A stretch of 64,000 nucleotides of DNA from an uncultured Bacteroidia bacterium. GTDB lineage: Bacteria; Bacteroidota; Bacteroidia; Bacteroidales; UBA932. The stretch covers positions 62,001 through 126,000 of the forward strand of contig CADANY010000007.1 in the NCBI GenBank assembly GCA_902789395.1. The letters run 5' to 3'. This document shows positions 56,317 to 64,000 of the stretch, piece after piece. Each line of letters starts with the position of its first letter. Position 1 is the stretch's first letter. Under the pieces are notes generated by a model. That model did not search any database and had not been told where the DNA came from. It saw only the letters and a list, made by a program, of their open reading frames with translations. A program made the translations under genes and the position numbers.

Positions 56317-56637
56317 ATGGAAATGGCGAACTACATACTCACAATCCTTCGCTCTCAGTTGATGATTGTGTTCTCCTGGGGACTTGACCCCTATTCTTTC
56401 CGTGTCATTGAGAACGGACTTGCCTTCAACGTTTCCGGCTACAAACACCAGGGGCGTGTTGAGGTCGTCTATGACGAGGGCTATGACCTTTTCACGGTTA
56501 AACTACTGAACCGTGATGGCAGCGTCAAGACCATCGAAGATGGCATCTACCTGGATGGTCTGGTCGATACAATTGACAGGCTCGTTGAAAAGACCGATGA
56601 TTATGCAGCCAGGGTCCGCCGCCAGTACGGAATGTAA
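56317..56637 (+). CDS. Small island protein, unknown function
   Basis: A 106-residue protein with no recognised domain. An N-terminal hydrophobic helix (YILTILRSQLMIVFSWG) is followed by alternating beta strands (FNVSGYKHQGRVEVVYDEGYDLFTVKLL, in part) and a C-terminal helix (VDTIDRLVEKTDDYAARVRRQ). The composition suggests a small alpha/beta fold, not a membrane protein. Translationally linked to the previous gene by a 1-base gap. Confidence 0.55.
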   Translation: MEMANYILTILRSQLMIVFSWGLDPYSFRVIENGLAFNVSGYKHQGRVEVVYDEGYDLFTVKLLNRDGSVKTIEDGIYLDGLVDTIDRLVEKTDDYAARVRRQYGM

Positions 56638-56748
56638 GACTATTCGCGGAACTATTACTTGGAATTGATTGATAGATAACGATATAAGTTTAACCCGGGT
56701 CTCAATTCGTAAGACTTATCACTGAAACCCACAAAACACACACAGATT

Positions 56749-57330
56749 ATGAGTGTCAAAGGCTCTTATACAACCGCAGAACCCCTGGAATGGAATGAGG
56801 CCATTTCCTTTATGAACCGCCTATACGATGACGGGAACTTCACTATCTCACTCCTGGTTGGATGCGGCATATTTTTCGGATTACGCATTAGTGATGTGCT
56901 TCGGTTGAGGAAGAAGGACCTGGAAGCCGATGAAACCCTTATCCTCTTTGAGAAGAAGACAGGGAAAAGACGCATCATCAAAATCAACCCGTCCTTCAAG
57001 CAACACATCAATAAATGCTTGGCGAAGATGAATGTCAGGCACGATGATGACCTGGTATTTATTTCCAAATGGGGCAAGCCCTACACGACAAACCGGCTCA
57101 ATGTGATGTTCAAGTCCTTCAAGTACAAATATCGACTGAATATCACCCACTTCTCTACCCACACATTAAGAAAGACCTTTGCCACTAGGATTTACAAGAT
57201 GGCCGGGAATCGGCAAGAAGAAATGCTCGTACGCCTTTCGTCAATGTTTTCACACGGTTCAGTAGCCACCACTAGGAGGTATATTGGGCTTACCGACAAA
57301 GTGATGATGGACACCTACGATATGCTTTAA
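56749..57330 (+). CDS. Catalytic-core-only tyrosine recombinase
   Basis: A 193-residue recombinase consisting of the catalytic domain alone. All active-site residues are visible: Arg in FGLRISDVLRLRKKDL, Lys in the hairpin KKTGKRRIIKI, His-x2-Arg in STHTLRKTFATRIYK, His in FSHGSVATTRRYIG and the nucleophile Tyr in the same segment. There is no SAM-like DNA-binding domain. Compared with the tRNA-proximal integrase it keeps the canonical first Arg, so it is a different lineage. Small recombinases of this kind drive DNA inversions, but no inverted target was identified here. Confidence 0.85.
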   Translation: MSVKGSYTTAEPLEWNEAISFMNRLYDDGNFTISLLVGCGIFFGLRISDVLRLRKKDLEADETLILFEKKTGKRRIIKINPSFKQHINKCLAKMNVRHDDDLVFISKWGKPYTTNRLNVMFKSFKYKYRLNITHFSTHTLRKTFATRIYKMAGNRQEEMLVRLSSMFSHGSVATTRRYIGLTDKVMMDTYDML

Positions 57331-57337
57331 CGGAAAA

Positions 57338-57364
57338 CGGCTCCTGGAATTACCCTGGGAGCCG
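57338..57364. terminator. Bidirectional terminator after the small recombinase
   Basis: CGGCTCC (57338-57344) and GGAGCCG (57358-57364) pair around a 13-base loop, with AAAA before and CTTTTC after. The stem serves the recombinase and the convergent secreted-protein gene. Confidence 0.75.
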
Positions 57365-57384
57365 CTTTTCTATTGATGTCTTTG

Positions 57385-57837
57385 CTAATAAATAGGTATC
57401 CTAAACCTCTTATCTGGGTCTGTATTCCACTGGACTTGATAGGTATAGCCCCTCTCGGTATCGAGCAGAATAAATGTATAGGTATTGTTCGTAGGATAAA
57501 GTTCATATCTCCCAGCCCGGAGGTTATCTTCATCCCATACCAATGAAGTATCATCAATTGCAACCTGCATTCTATCCGCACTCTTATTCATTCCATACTG
57601 GACTTGCCATAGCCTTCCCGTAGCCGTGTCCAACTTGATAAGGTTGTAAATGTTATCTGTCTTATATAGTTTGAAACGGGGGTGCTGGTATGCAGACATT
57701 TCAGCAATGAAATCTGCATACTGAAAGATGAGACTATCCCTGGGAGACAGAATGAGAGTATCTTTCTTCTCTGTTTGGGCATTGGCACTGATACCGATGC
57801 CACATAATGCCACTGCAATAATCAGTAATCGTTTCAT
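57385..57837 (-). CDS. Secreted protein with two similar beta-repeats
   Basis: A 150-residue protein with a signal peptide ending in ISANAQ. Two repeats of about 40 residues are visible: residues 60-98 (KTDNIYNLIKLDTATGRLWQVQY) and 108-145 (PTNNTYTFILLDTERGYTYQVQW), each a four-stranded pattern with NxYxxxxLDT-x-G-x3-QVQ. The start is 10 bp after the hsdR stop, so it may be cotranscribed as cargo, though no restriction role is known. The function is unknown. Confidence 0.7.
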   Translation of the reverse strand: MKRLLIIAVALCGIGISANAQTEKKDTLILSPRDSLIFQYADFIAEMSAYQHPRFKLYKTDNIYNLIKLDTATGRLWQVQYGMNKSADRMQVAIDDTSLVWDEDNLRAGRYELYPTNNTYTFILLDTERGYTYQVQWNTDPDKRFRIPIY

Positions 57838-57847
57838 ATCGTTTGAT

Positions 57848-60800
57848 TTATGATGCCCTTAACCTTTCAGGGGTGATGACGGAATGTATGTTATCCACGA
57901 AGTCCCCTATATGCATCGCAGATGGTCCAAACACGGCATACCAGTCATACTCACTGAAAGGAGTGGTTTCATAGAGCGTTTCCTTGGTGATATCGCCGTT
58001 CTCGCAGACATAGGTGATGATGGTCTTCAAATACTCTTCCTGCATTGAGTTGAGGTTCGCGCCGGACAGGAACTTGCTGAACCTATCCACGGCTACAATC
58101 CTATCAACACCTATCTGGCTCCGGATGAATGCCGCCACGCTATCCCCGCAAATCATATTTCCACGCTGGACATACCGGTCGTATTCCTCCTTGGTCCCCA
58201 GTTCCTTCCACAATATCCTTTCCAGTTCGTCAATGTCCTTGCTATCCAGCCGTTCAATGTTGAATATCTTACGCAGGACTGGAAGATTTCGGTTCTTGGC
58301 AAGGTAGTCAATGACACGCTGCTTGTAGGTCATTGTCGGCATAATCCCAGGAACACCATCTTTGACATCAACCACATCGGCAATGTTGATGGTGAATGTC
58401 CTGTTATCAGTCCCCAGGATGAACTGAACCAGGTCCCGGATTTCCTTTCTCACCATTTCCAGGCGTTCCAGGTTCGCAGTTTCAAAGAAGCGCCCGTCTG
58501 CCAGTTCATTGATAACCCCCATCTTGGCTGCTACCTGGGGAATAGATGCCCGTTCTTGGAGGTTCTGGGCGGTCCTCACGACAACAGCCCGGCTCCGTTC
58601 CGCAGACACCTCTTCATCAATCATTGAGAGTTGTATGTTGAGGACAAGGACATCAAACTTCTTCGCCGCCTCATTCTCAATGCCGGACACCAGGAGCGGA
58701 GCAATCTCGTCCTTCAAAGTAATGGCATCCACATTGGAGATATAGGTCCAGTTCTCTCTCTTGCGGAACTTATCCACGACCTCCCAATGCTGCCGGACGG
58801 ATATACTTGTGTCTCCCAAGGACTGAACCTGCTCACAGAGGATATCCTTCAACTCATCGTGCAGGGACTTGGCGAAAGCGTCTTCCTGGTACTTGGCGTG
58901 TTGCAATGCCGCTGCCAGGTCCGTGCGAAGCCCGAATAGCCGTTCAGTCAGGGACATCATCGGCAGCGGTTCCTTGCCTTTCGGGTGCTTGTCAAAGAAC
59001 TCAAAGTTCCCGCACCAGTCAAAGATGTAGAACTCCTTCTTGTCCTCACCGATGTCAAAGATGTTGGGTGAAAGACGGGTTCCACGACCTATCATCTGGT
59101 TGAACTTGATGAGACTATGAACCTGCTTGAAGAATACCAGGTTGAGGATATCCGGCACATCTATACCAGTATCCAGCATATCCACGGAAACGGCAATCTG
59201 TGGCATCTGTCCCCGGACTTCAAACTTTTCAATGAGGTCCTGGGCGTAGTTGATGTAGTTGTCAATGAGGACGCAGAAATCGTCTCCCAGTTGAGGATAC
59301 ATGGCTTTGAACCGACTGACGATGAGTTCTGCGTGCTGGTGGTTGTATGCGAAGATGATGGTCTTGCCGATGGTATCCCCGCTATTCACCTTCAAGCCGT
59401 TGGTCATCAAGTCAATGAGAACCTTGTCAATGGTATCGGTGTTGAAGATGTACTTGAAAATCTCCTTGCTTGTGATATCCCGGTGGTAATCCTTCTCCGG
59501 GTCCGTGCCTCCCAGGTCCTGCTTCGCTTGCTCGTACTTCCATATCCCCTCCATTTGCTTCTTCTCTTCCGGGGATAGGTCATTATACCGGATACCATTC
59601 GTCATTATCTCCGTACTCCGGGACAAAACATTGTAGTAGGTCAGGTATCCATCATCAACTGCCTCTTGGAGTTCATAAGCGAAGTTCGGCTCACCTCCCT
59701 CCATTTGGAAGAGTTCGTAGGTGCTTCTATCCACTTCTTCCCGGGGAGTTGCCGTAAGACCGACCATAAAGGCATCAAAGTAGTCCAGGATAGCCGTGTA
59801 TTTACCGAAAACAGACCGATGGGCTTCGTCTATGATGATGAGGTCAAACCTACCGACCGAAAACACCTTGGTATCGGCATCAATGTAGTTTATCATCGTC
59901 TGGTAGGTGGAGAACATAATCCTGGCGTTGAGGTCCGGGTCTTTGTCCTCGCTCAATATCGTGTTGGTCGCACTGGGAAGGAGTTTGGCGAAGTTGGACC
60001 GGGCTTGTTTCACCAGGGCAATGCGGTCAGCCAGGAAAAGGACGTTCTTCACCCAGCCGTTTCTCATCAGCACTTCGCACAGGGAGATAGAAACCCTGGT
60101 CTTGCCGGTTCCGGTCGCCATTACCAGTAATCCCCGCCGGTGAAGCGTGTTGAAGTGTTCGCAGATGCTACGGATGGCTCTCTTTTGGTACTCTCTGTTG
60201 GTGATGCTGTCATCAATGCGAAGGTCCGTAATCGGCTTCCGGTTCCTACGCTGCATCAGCACATTGAGGTCATCTTCCGTATGGAAACTGAAAACCGGTC
60301 TTGCAGGATAGCCCAGACCATCTATGATGTAAGTCTCGTAGCCGTTGGTGTAGTAGATGATGGGGCGTATTCCGTATTCCCGTTCCAGGCAATCGGCATA
60401 GAGTTCCGCCTGGTGTTTTCCTACAAGCGGGTCTTTGGTAGTTCTCTTCGCTTCCACGACCGCAAGGGGCTTACCATTCGCACCGAACAGGACATAATCC
60501 ACATATCCCACGCCTTCATTGTTCGGCATTCCCAGGACCTTGATTTCAATCCCGGCTTTGGAGGGCATCTTGGCTCCTTCCACATCTAGGACATCCCATC
60601 CTGCCTCATTCAGCATCAAGTCAATGAAGAACTTGCGTGTCTGGGCTTCGCTATAATCCCCGGGGACTTCAATGGTAGCCGGTTTCTTTACTGCCTCTTC
60701 ATCAACACTGGACACGAATGCCGGCGCAGGAACGGGAACTTCTGTCGGCGTTATAGGTGATGTCTCGGGCTTTTCCGGTACGAGGTCTCTGTTGAATGGA

Positions 60801-61192
60801 GCCAGCGTTTCCAGGACACGGAGTTTGAGAAGGATGCCTCCTACCAGGTTATATAGGTTGAGAAGACAGAAAAATGCCTCACTGCCTTTGACCTCGCTGG
60901 AATGTGCGGCCCTATTACCCACCTTGCGGATATAGTGAGCAGCCATCATCAGTCGGTCATCCCCAATGAACCCCGTGAATGGTTCGCCGGTCATCAACTC
61001 GTAGAGACTATCCCGGTCGCTGATTTCAATGTGTTTTAGTTTGTAGATGGCTTTGACTACCCATTCCAACCCCTTACGGCTGTTGAGAGCAGACATCTCG
61101 TAGTTGGATTTCTGCATCTCTTCCGCCGCCGAGCAGAAGCGATACAAATCTTTCAGGGCATCTATGCCTTTCAGGTAATCAAAGTTCCGCAT
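57848..61192 (-). CDS. hsdR: Type I restriction endonuclease subunit R
   Basis: A 1114-residue motor and nuclease that translocates DNA and cuts it when sites are unmethylated. Residues 1-130 are a DUF4145-like domain. Next comes the nuclease core with VGYVDYVLFGANGKPLAVVEAKRT (Asp ... Glu-x-Lys, about residue 245). The SF2 helicase has TGTGKTRVS (Walker A, about residue 370), IIDEAHRS (DEAH), LTATP and a second RecA domain with IGRGTRLS (motif VI). The C terminus is the EcoEI-type R domain. This resembles the EcoEI-type family. The small protein ends 4 bp upstream, so the operon order is M, S, small protein, R. Confidence 0.95.
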   Translation of the reverse strand: MRNFDYLKGIDALKDLYRFCSAAEEMQKSNYEMSALNSRKGLEWVVKAIYKLKHIEISDRDSLYELMTGEPFTGFIGDDRLMMAAHYIRKVGNRAAHSSEVKGSEAFFCLLNLYNLVGGILLKLRVLETLAPFNRDLVPEKPETSPITPTEVPVPAPAFVSSVDEEAVKKPATIEVPGDYSEAQTRKFFIDLMLNEAGWDVLDVEGAKMPSKAGIEIKVLGMPNNEGVGYVDYVLFGANGKPLAVVEAKRTTKDPLVGKHQAELYADCLEREYGIRPIIYYTNGYETYIIDGLGYPARPVFSFHTEDDLNVLMQRRNRKPITDLRIDDSITNREYQKRAIRSICEHFNTLHRRGLLVMATGTGKTRVSISLCEVLMRNGWVKNVLFLADRIALVKQARSNFAKLLPSATNTILSEDKDPDLNARIMFSTYQTMINYIDADTKVFSVGRFDLIIIDEAHRSVFGKYTAILDYFDAFMVGLTATPREEVDRSTYELFQMEGGEPNFAYELQEAVDDGYLTYYNVLSRSTEIMTNGIRYNDLSPEEKKQMEGIWKYEQAKQDLGGTDPEKDYHRDITSKEIFKYIFNTDTIDKVLIDLMTNGLKVNSGDTIGKTIIFAYNHQHAELIVSRFKAMYPQLGDDFCVLIDNYINYAQDLIEKFEVRGQMPQIAVSVDMLDTGIDVPDILNLVFFKQVHSLIKFNQMIGRGTRLSPNIFDIGEDKKEFYIFDWCGNFEFFDKHPKGKEPLPMMSLTERLFGLRTDLAAALQHAKYQEDAFAKSLHDELKDILCEQVQSLGDTSISVRQHWEVVDKFRKRENWTYISNVDAITLKDEIAPLLVSGIENEAAKKFDVLVLNIQLSMIDEEVSAERSRAVVVRTAQNLQERASIPQVAAKMGVINELADGRFFETANLERLEMVRKEIRDLVQFILGTDNRTFTINIADVVDVKDGVPGIMPTMTYKQRVIDYLAKNRNLPVLRKIFNIERLDSKDIDELERILWKELGTKEEYDRYVQRGNMICGDSVAAFIRSQIGVDRIVAVDRFSKFLSGANLNSMQEEYLKTIITYVCENGDITKETLYETTPFSEYDWYAVFGPSAMHIGDFVDNIHSVITPERLRAS

Positions 61193-61195
61193 AAC

Positions 61196-61480
61196 CTACC
61201 AATCTTCTTCGTCTTCTCTCTGCTTGTCCAGTTCAGCCCGGATATCTACAAGAGTACGACCTTGATAACTAAAATACTTCGGTCCCTGGTATGTTCCAGC
61301 AGCATTCTTTTTGGGAATAAACTCCTTTACAAATGCAGACAATGCCCAATTCTTGCCGTCATATTCAACAGAGTTGGGACCAGAGATAGGCACTTCTATT
61401 CCAAGCGGGTCAAAAACTATCTTGTCGCCGACTGATAGACCTACCAAATCAAACTTGAAGGGCTTCTTGCGAGATGTCAT
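61196..61480 (-). CDS. Small protein of the type I RM operon, RAMA-like
   Basis: A 94-residue protein placed between hsdS and hsdR. VGLSVGDKIVFDPLGIEV is followed by VEYDGKNWALSAFVKEFI and GPKYFSYQGRTLVDIRAEL. This order (two strands with a Gly-Asp turn, a Gly-Lys beta turn, a helix, and an aromatic strand before a LxxLRxxL-type end) resembles the RAMA (restriction adenine methylase associated) domain and related DUF4357 modules, known readers of modified DNA. The similarity is by eye, and a regulator or structural subunit is equally possible. It is cotranscribed with hsdS (12 bp) and hsdR (4 bp). Confidence 0.45.
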   Translation of the reverse strand: MTSRKKPFKFDLVGLSVGDKIVFDPLGIEVPISGPNSVEYDGKNWALSAFVKEFIPKKNAAGTYQGPKYFSYQGRTLVDIRAELDKQREDEEDW

Positions 61481-61491
61481 AATCGTTTGTA

Positions 61492-62550
61492 TTAGTTAAA
61501 CCAGTAATCCATCCGGCTATTGAAGAGCGTTTCGGTTTCCTGTATTGATTTCTTTATCAGTTCTTTCTGTTTCTCTATGGCTTCAATCTTCTGGGCGAAG
61601 GTGTTTTGGAGGTCAATAGGAGGAATAAACAAGGGTTGAATGCTCAACATAGGGATAGTGAGTTGAGGTATAGCACCGCCATTCCCCGTTATTTTTGCTA
61701 TTCTAAAATAGTAAAGCATAAAAACAGGCATTATTTGAGAGACATCTGGAACCACCACATTCAAACGAATAATCGGGAAAAATGGTGTATTTCGTAAAAT
61801 GGGCGTTCCAATATTTACACCACGTCCAGCGAATGTGATGCATTCTCTATCTTCCCTTGCCTTGGAAGTATAACCATAAAGCCCATCATTCTCCAAACCA
61901 TTTGAAAAAATAGGAATGGGATACTCTTTTGAATAATAGGAAGAAAAAGATGATTTGGGAACATCTCCTCCTGCAAACAATCTACAACTGACTTCCGCTA
62001 TTTTTTTAATCTCCCATCCCTTTTCATTTGTAATAGGGTCCCCGAACATATCATAGAAGATGGATTGAGCCAGGTTGTCCAGTTCTTTCAGTTGTTGTTT
62101 CTTCTTCTCAATGATGCCGGTTAAACAATCCAGTTCAGCGACAATCTTCTCTTGTTCCTGGACTGGGGGAACAGGGACCTTACATTCTCCATATTCCTTG
62201 AAATAGATATGTGGAATAGCCGCTCCCGTAGCAAACTTGGAGAGATTGAGACTTTTCAACAAATAAGCAACATAACCAAGCAAGTAGCCATCCTTGGGAA
62301 TGATATACTGCAATGTTCCCAGTAAGGATGTCTTTGCCGGATAAGTATTGACCCTTCCAACGCCAGAGCCATCTTTTACAACACCAATGTAGGGTTTATC
62401 TCTGTGGAAGAAATCTATGTTCTGCACATATCCGCTCGCACCATATACGGGATAATCACCCGTCTTCCCGACAATCTCCTTCTGGGCAATGTTGGAAGAT
62501 GCCTTGTCGCAGATTTCTTTGACTCTCTTTATTTCCCAACCTTCTCTCAT
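61492..62550 (-). CDS. hsdS: Type I RM specificity subunit S
   Basis: The 352-residue subunit sets the target sequence for methylation and cutting. Two target-recognition domains are each followed by a conserved coiled-coil spacer: residues 1-110 then IPPVQEQEKIVAEL-type VPPVQEQEKIVAELD with a helix to LAQSIFYDMFGDP, and residues 175-300 then IDLQNTFAQKIEAIEKQ to the end. Each half opens with a similar GWEIK motif. Both domains are complete, so it should be functional. The target sequence cannot be inferred from sequence alone. Confidence 0.92.
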   Translation of the reverse strand: MREGWEIKRVKEICDKASSNIAQKEIVGKTGDYPVYGASGYVQNIDFFHRDKPYIGVVKDGSGVGRVNTYPAKTSLLGTLQYIIPKDGYLLGYVAYLLKSLNLSKFATGAAIPHIYFKEYGECKVPVPPVQEQEKIVAELDCLTGIIEKKKQQLKELDNLAQSIFYDMFGDPITNEKGWEIKKIAEVSCRLFAGGDVPKSSFSSYYSKEYPIPIFSNGLENDGLYGYTSKAREDRECITFAGRGVNIGTPILRNTPFFPIIRLNVVVPDVSQIMPVFMLYYFRIAKITGNGGAIPQLTIPMLSIQPLFIPPIDLQNTFAQKIEAIEKQKELIKKSIQETETLFNSRMDYWFN

Positions 62551-62553
62551 CGC

Positions 62554-64000
62554 CTACAAGAACTTTGCACGGAACTCCGCAAGAGCCGCACTGATTTCAG
62601 TTTCAAGGTTATCAATCCGGTCCAGGATAACTTCCGGCTTATCATACTCCACGACCTCACGCTCAACTTCCTTGTACTTGTTCATTGAGAGAACATAGTC
62701 ATTCTCACGGATTTCATCCACGGGAACCAGGAAACTCTTGCCCTTCCTGGTCCGGGTCTCTTCCCCAGCAAGATTGTTGAACCGGGCAATTACATCCGGG
62801 ATATCGTTCTCTTCAACTTCCTGCCGCCTCTGGTCCAGGGAGAACCCGTCTGCTTGCATATCATAGAACCAAACCTTGTCCGTCCCTCCGGCATTGGTCT
62901 TGGTAAAGATGAGGATAGCCGTGGAAACGCCGGAATAGGGCTGAAACACACCGGAAGGCATAGATATCACCGCCTGTAATCTCTGGTTGTCTATCAGTTG
63001 CTTCCTCACAGCAAGATGGGCATTGGAGTTGCCGAACAGAACCCCGTCCGGGACAATGGAGGCACATCTTCCACCCAGTTGCAGCATTCTCACGAAGAGC
63101 GAGACAAAGAGGAGTTCCGTCTTCTTGGTGTTAGCGATAGCCAGAAGCGACTTACTGATATCTTCACTATCCACACTACCAGCAAAAGGCGGATTGGCAA
63201 GGCAGAGCGTATAGCGGTCCTTATCAGTGTTGCTTGATGAAAGACTATCCCTCCAAGCGATATCCGGCTCATCAACCCCGTGCAGCATCAGGTTCATCGC
63301 ACCGATACGCAGCATAGTGGCATCGGTATCAAACCCGTGAAACATACCTTTCTTGTAGTGTTCCGCATTCTCCTTTTTGAGAAGTTCGCTCTTGAAGTGG
63401 TCCGTGATGTACTTGGCACTCTCCACGATAAAACCGGCACTTCCCATAGCAGGGTCGCAGATTTCGTCTTTCAGCGTGGGTTTCATCAACTGGACCATCA
63501 TACGTATAATATGTCTCGGGGTGCGGAACTGCCCATTGTTGCCGGACGCTGCCATCTTCCCCAGGATATACTCATAGACATCACCCATTGCGTCCCGGTC
63601 GTTCATATCCAGGGCATCAACCCCATCCACGACTTTCACCAGGGTACGGGGATTTTGAATAAGGAACACAGCATCCTTCATAAACCGGGAGTATGCCGAT
63701 GCCTTGCCGGTCCCCAGGTTTTTGATGAAGACAAACACATCATTGCGGATGGTGTTGAACATTGAGGTTGCTTCATCGTTTTTGAAGATATGCCAGCGAA
63801 GACCCTGGTAAGGAACATCCCTATCCGTTTCCGGGTTATGCCAGTTGCCTTCCGGGAATACTGGATTACTCACTTTCCCGCCGAACAGGGCAGCATTCGC
63901 CTCTCTCTTGGTCTCGGCATCGTCCAGCATCTTCATAAAGAACAGGTAGGTCATCTGTTCCAGGATGGTCAATGAGTTGGTGATACCTCCGGTCCAGAAG
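62554..64000 (-). CDS. hsdM: Type I RM methyltransferase subunit M, 5' end outside window
   Basis: An N6-adenine methyltransferase. The visible 482 residues begin FWTGGITNSLTILEQ, the typical HsdM region close to the N terminus, and the true start lies past 64000. The SAM-binding motif is CDPAMGSAGFIVESA, the catalytic motif is LANPPFAGSVD (NPPF), and EYILGKMAASGNNGQFRTPRHI is the usual helical block (in part). Length suggests only a few dozen residues are missing. hsdS starts 3 bp after its stop. Methylation of the host would protect it from HsdR. Confidence 0.95.
   Translation of the reverse strand, partial: FWTGGITNSLTILEQMTYLFFMKMLDDAETKREANAALFGGKVSNPVFPEGNWHNPETDRDVPYQGLRWHIFKNDEATSMFNTIRNDVFVFIKNLGTGKASAYSRFMKDAVFLIQNPRTLVKVVDGVDALDMNDRDAMGDVYEYILGKMAASGNNGQFRTPRHIIRMMVQLMKPTLKDEICDPAMGSAGFIVESAKYITDHFKSELLKKENAEHYKKGMFHGFDTDATMLRIGAMNLMLHGVDEPDIAWRDSLSSSNTDKDRYTLCLANPPFAGSVDSEDISKSLLAIANTKKTELLFVSLFVRMLQLGGRCASIVPDGVLFGNSNAHLAVRKQLIDNQRLQAVISMPSGVFQPYSGVSTAILIFTKTNAGGTDKVWFYDMQADGFSLDQRRQEVEENDIPDVIARFNNLAGEETRTRKGKSFLVPVDEIRENDYVLSMNKYKEVEREVVEYDKPEVILDRIDNLETEISAALAEFRAKFL

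Larger units (their letters stand above)
52938..64000 (+). mobile_element. Integrated genomic island at the initiator tRNA (right end outside window)
   Basis: From the tRNA 3' end rightwards the genes change to accessory types: tRNA-proximal tyrosine integrase, XRE regulator, small hypothetical genes, a second recombinase, a secreted protein and a type I restriction-modification operon. Base composition is visibly lower in G+C and intergenic regions are longer than in the core to the left. The left junction would lie in the tRNA 3' end. No second copy of that sequence was found in the window, so the right junction must lie past 64000. No conjugation or replication genes are visible. Confidence 0.75.

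Noticed and set aside
61492..62550. hsdS as an invertible shufflon
   Set aside because: Only one hsdS is visible, its internal GWEIK repeats are not identical DNA, and no inverted partner segment occurs in the window.
52938..64000. A complete integrative conjugative element
   Set aside because: No relaxase, coupling protein, transfer genes or replication genes are visible, and the right end is missing, so only a genomic island is claimed.

Overview
The window is a stretch of chromosome from a GC-rich member of the Bacteroidales (Bacteroidota), probably an uncultured gut or rumen lineage. The assignment rests on several things. Bacteroidota -7 promoter boxes (TAnnTTTG, in the best cases with TTTG 19-20 bp upstream) lie before many genes. 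Lineage-typical families are present (DUF4290, DUF4252, FISUMP, the ftsK-lolA pair, a ParC with an acidic tail). The integrase is of the IntDOT type. The exact genus cannot be fixed from sequence alone.

Positions 1-52800 are dense core chromosome. Left to right: the 3' part of a type IIA topoisomerase A subunit with aroK; recJ divergent from a lysS-trmH-aroE-lipoprotein operon; ssb with butyrate kinase, convergent across a perfect 18-bp terminator with phosphate butyryltransferase and acetate kinase; comEC core and apbE; a FISUMP lipoprotein convergent with lolA-ftsK-DUF4290; the addAB recombination nuclease; an outer-membrane porin; prfB (with the classic +1 programmed frameshift)-fumarase-DUF1963-manA; a small envelope/NAD/GMP cluster (L,D-transpeptidase, CYTH, nadD, gmk) and fba; an ECF-sigma module with two DUF4252 proteins; a lipoprotein phosphodiesterase, a tricorn-like S41 protease, copA and trpS; a GH53 galactanase, an S66 carboxypeptidase, cyuA, sppA and hisS. 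Most adjacent genes overlap by 4 bp or are separated by a few bases, so operons are tight. Several transcripts look nearly leaderless because the -7 box ends 4-8 bp before the start codon.

Three copies of an undescribed structured repeat (74-nt core with CTGAAAC/GTTTCAG ends) sit in gene-end positions at 28.5, 34.6 and 36.4 kb. The copies differ by paired, compensating base changes, and two copies are set inside long locus-specific hairpin stems. This is the most original signal in the window.

From an initiator tRNA-Met at 52865-52937 to the right edge the sequence is accessory: a lower-GC integrated island. It carries a tRNA-proximal tyrosine integrase lacking the canonical first arginine, a small XRE-repressor region facing a block of small hypothetical genes behind a strong promoter with repeated operator-like boxes, a second catalytic-core-only tyrosine recombinase, a secreted repeat protein, and a type I restriction-modification operon (hsdM-hsdS-small protein-hsdR). 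A small RAMA-like protein is encoded between hsdS and hsdR. The far end of the island, including its second attachment site and the start of hsdM, lies beyond the window.
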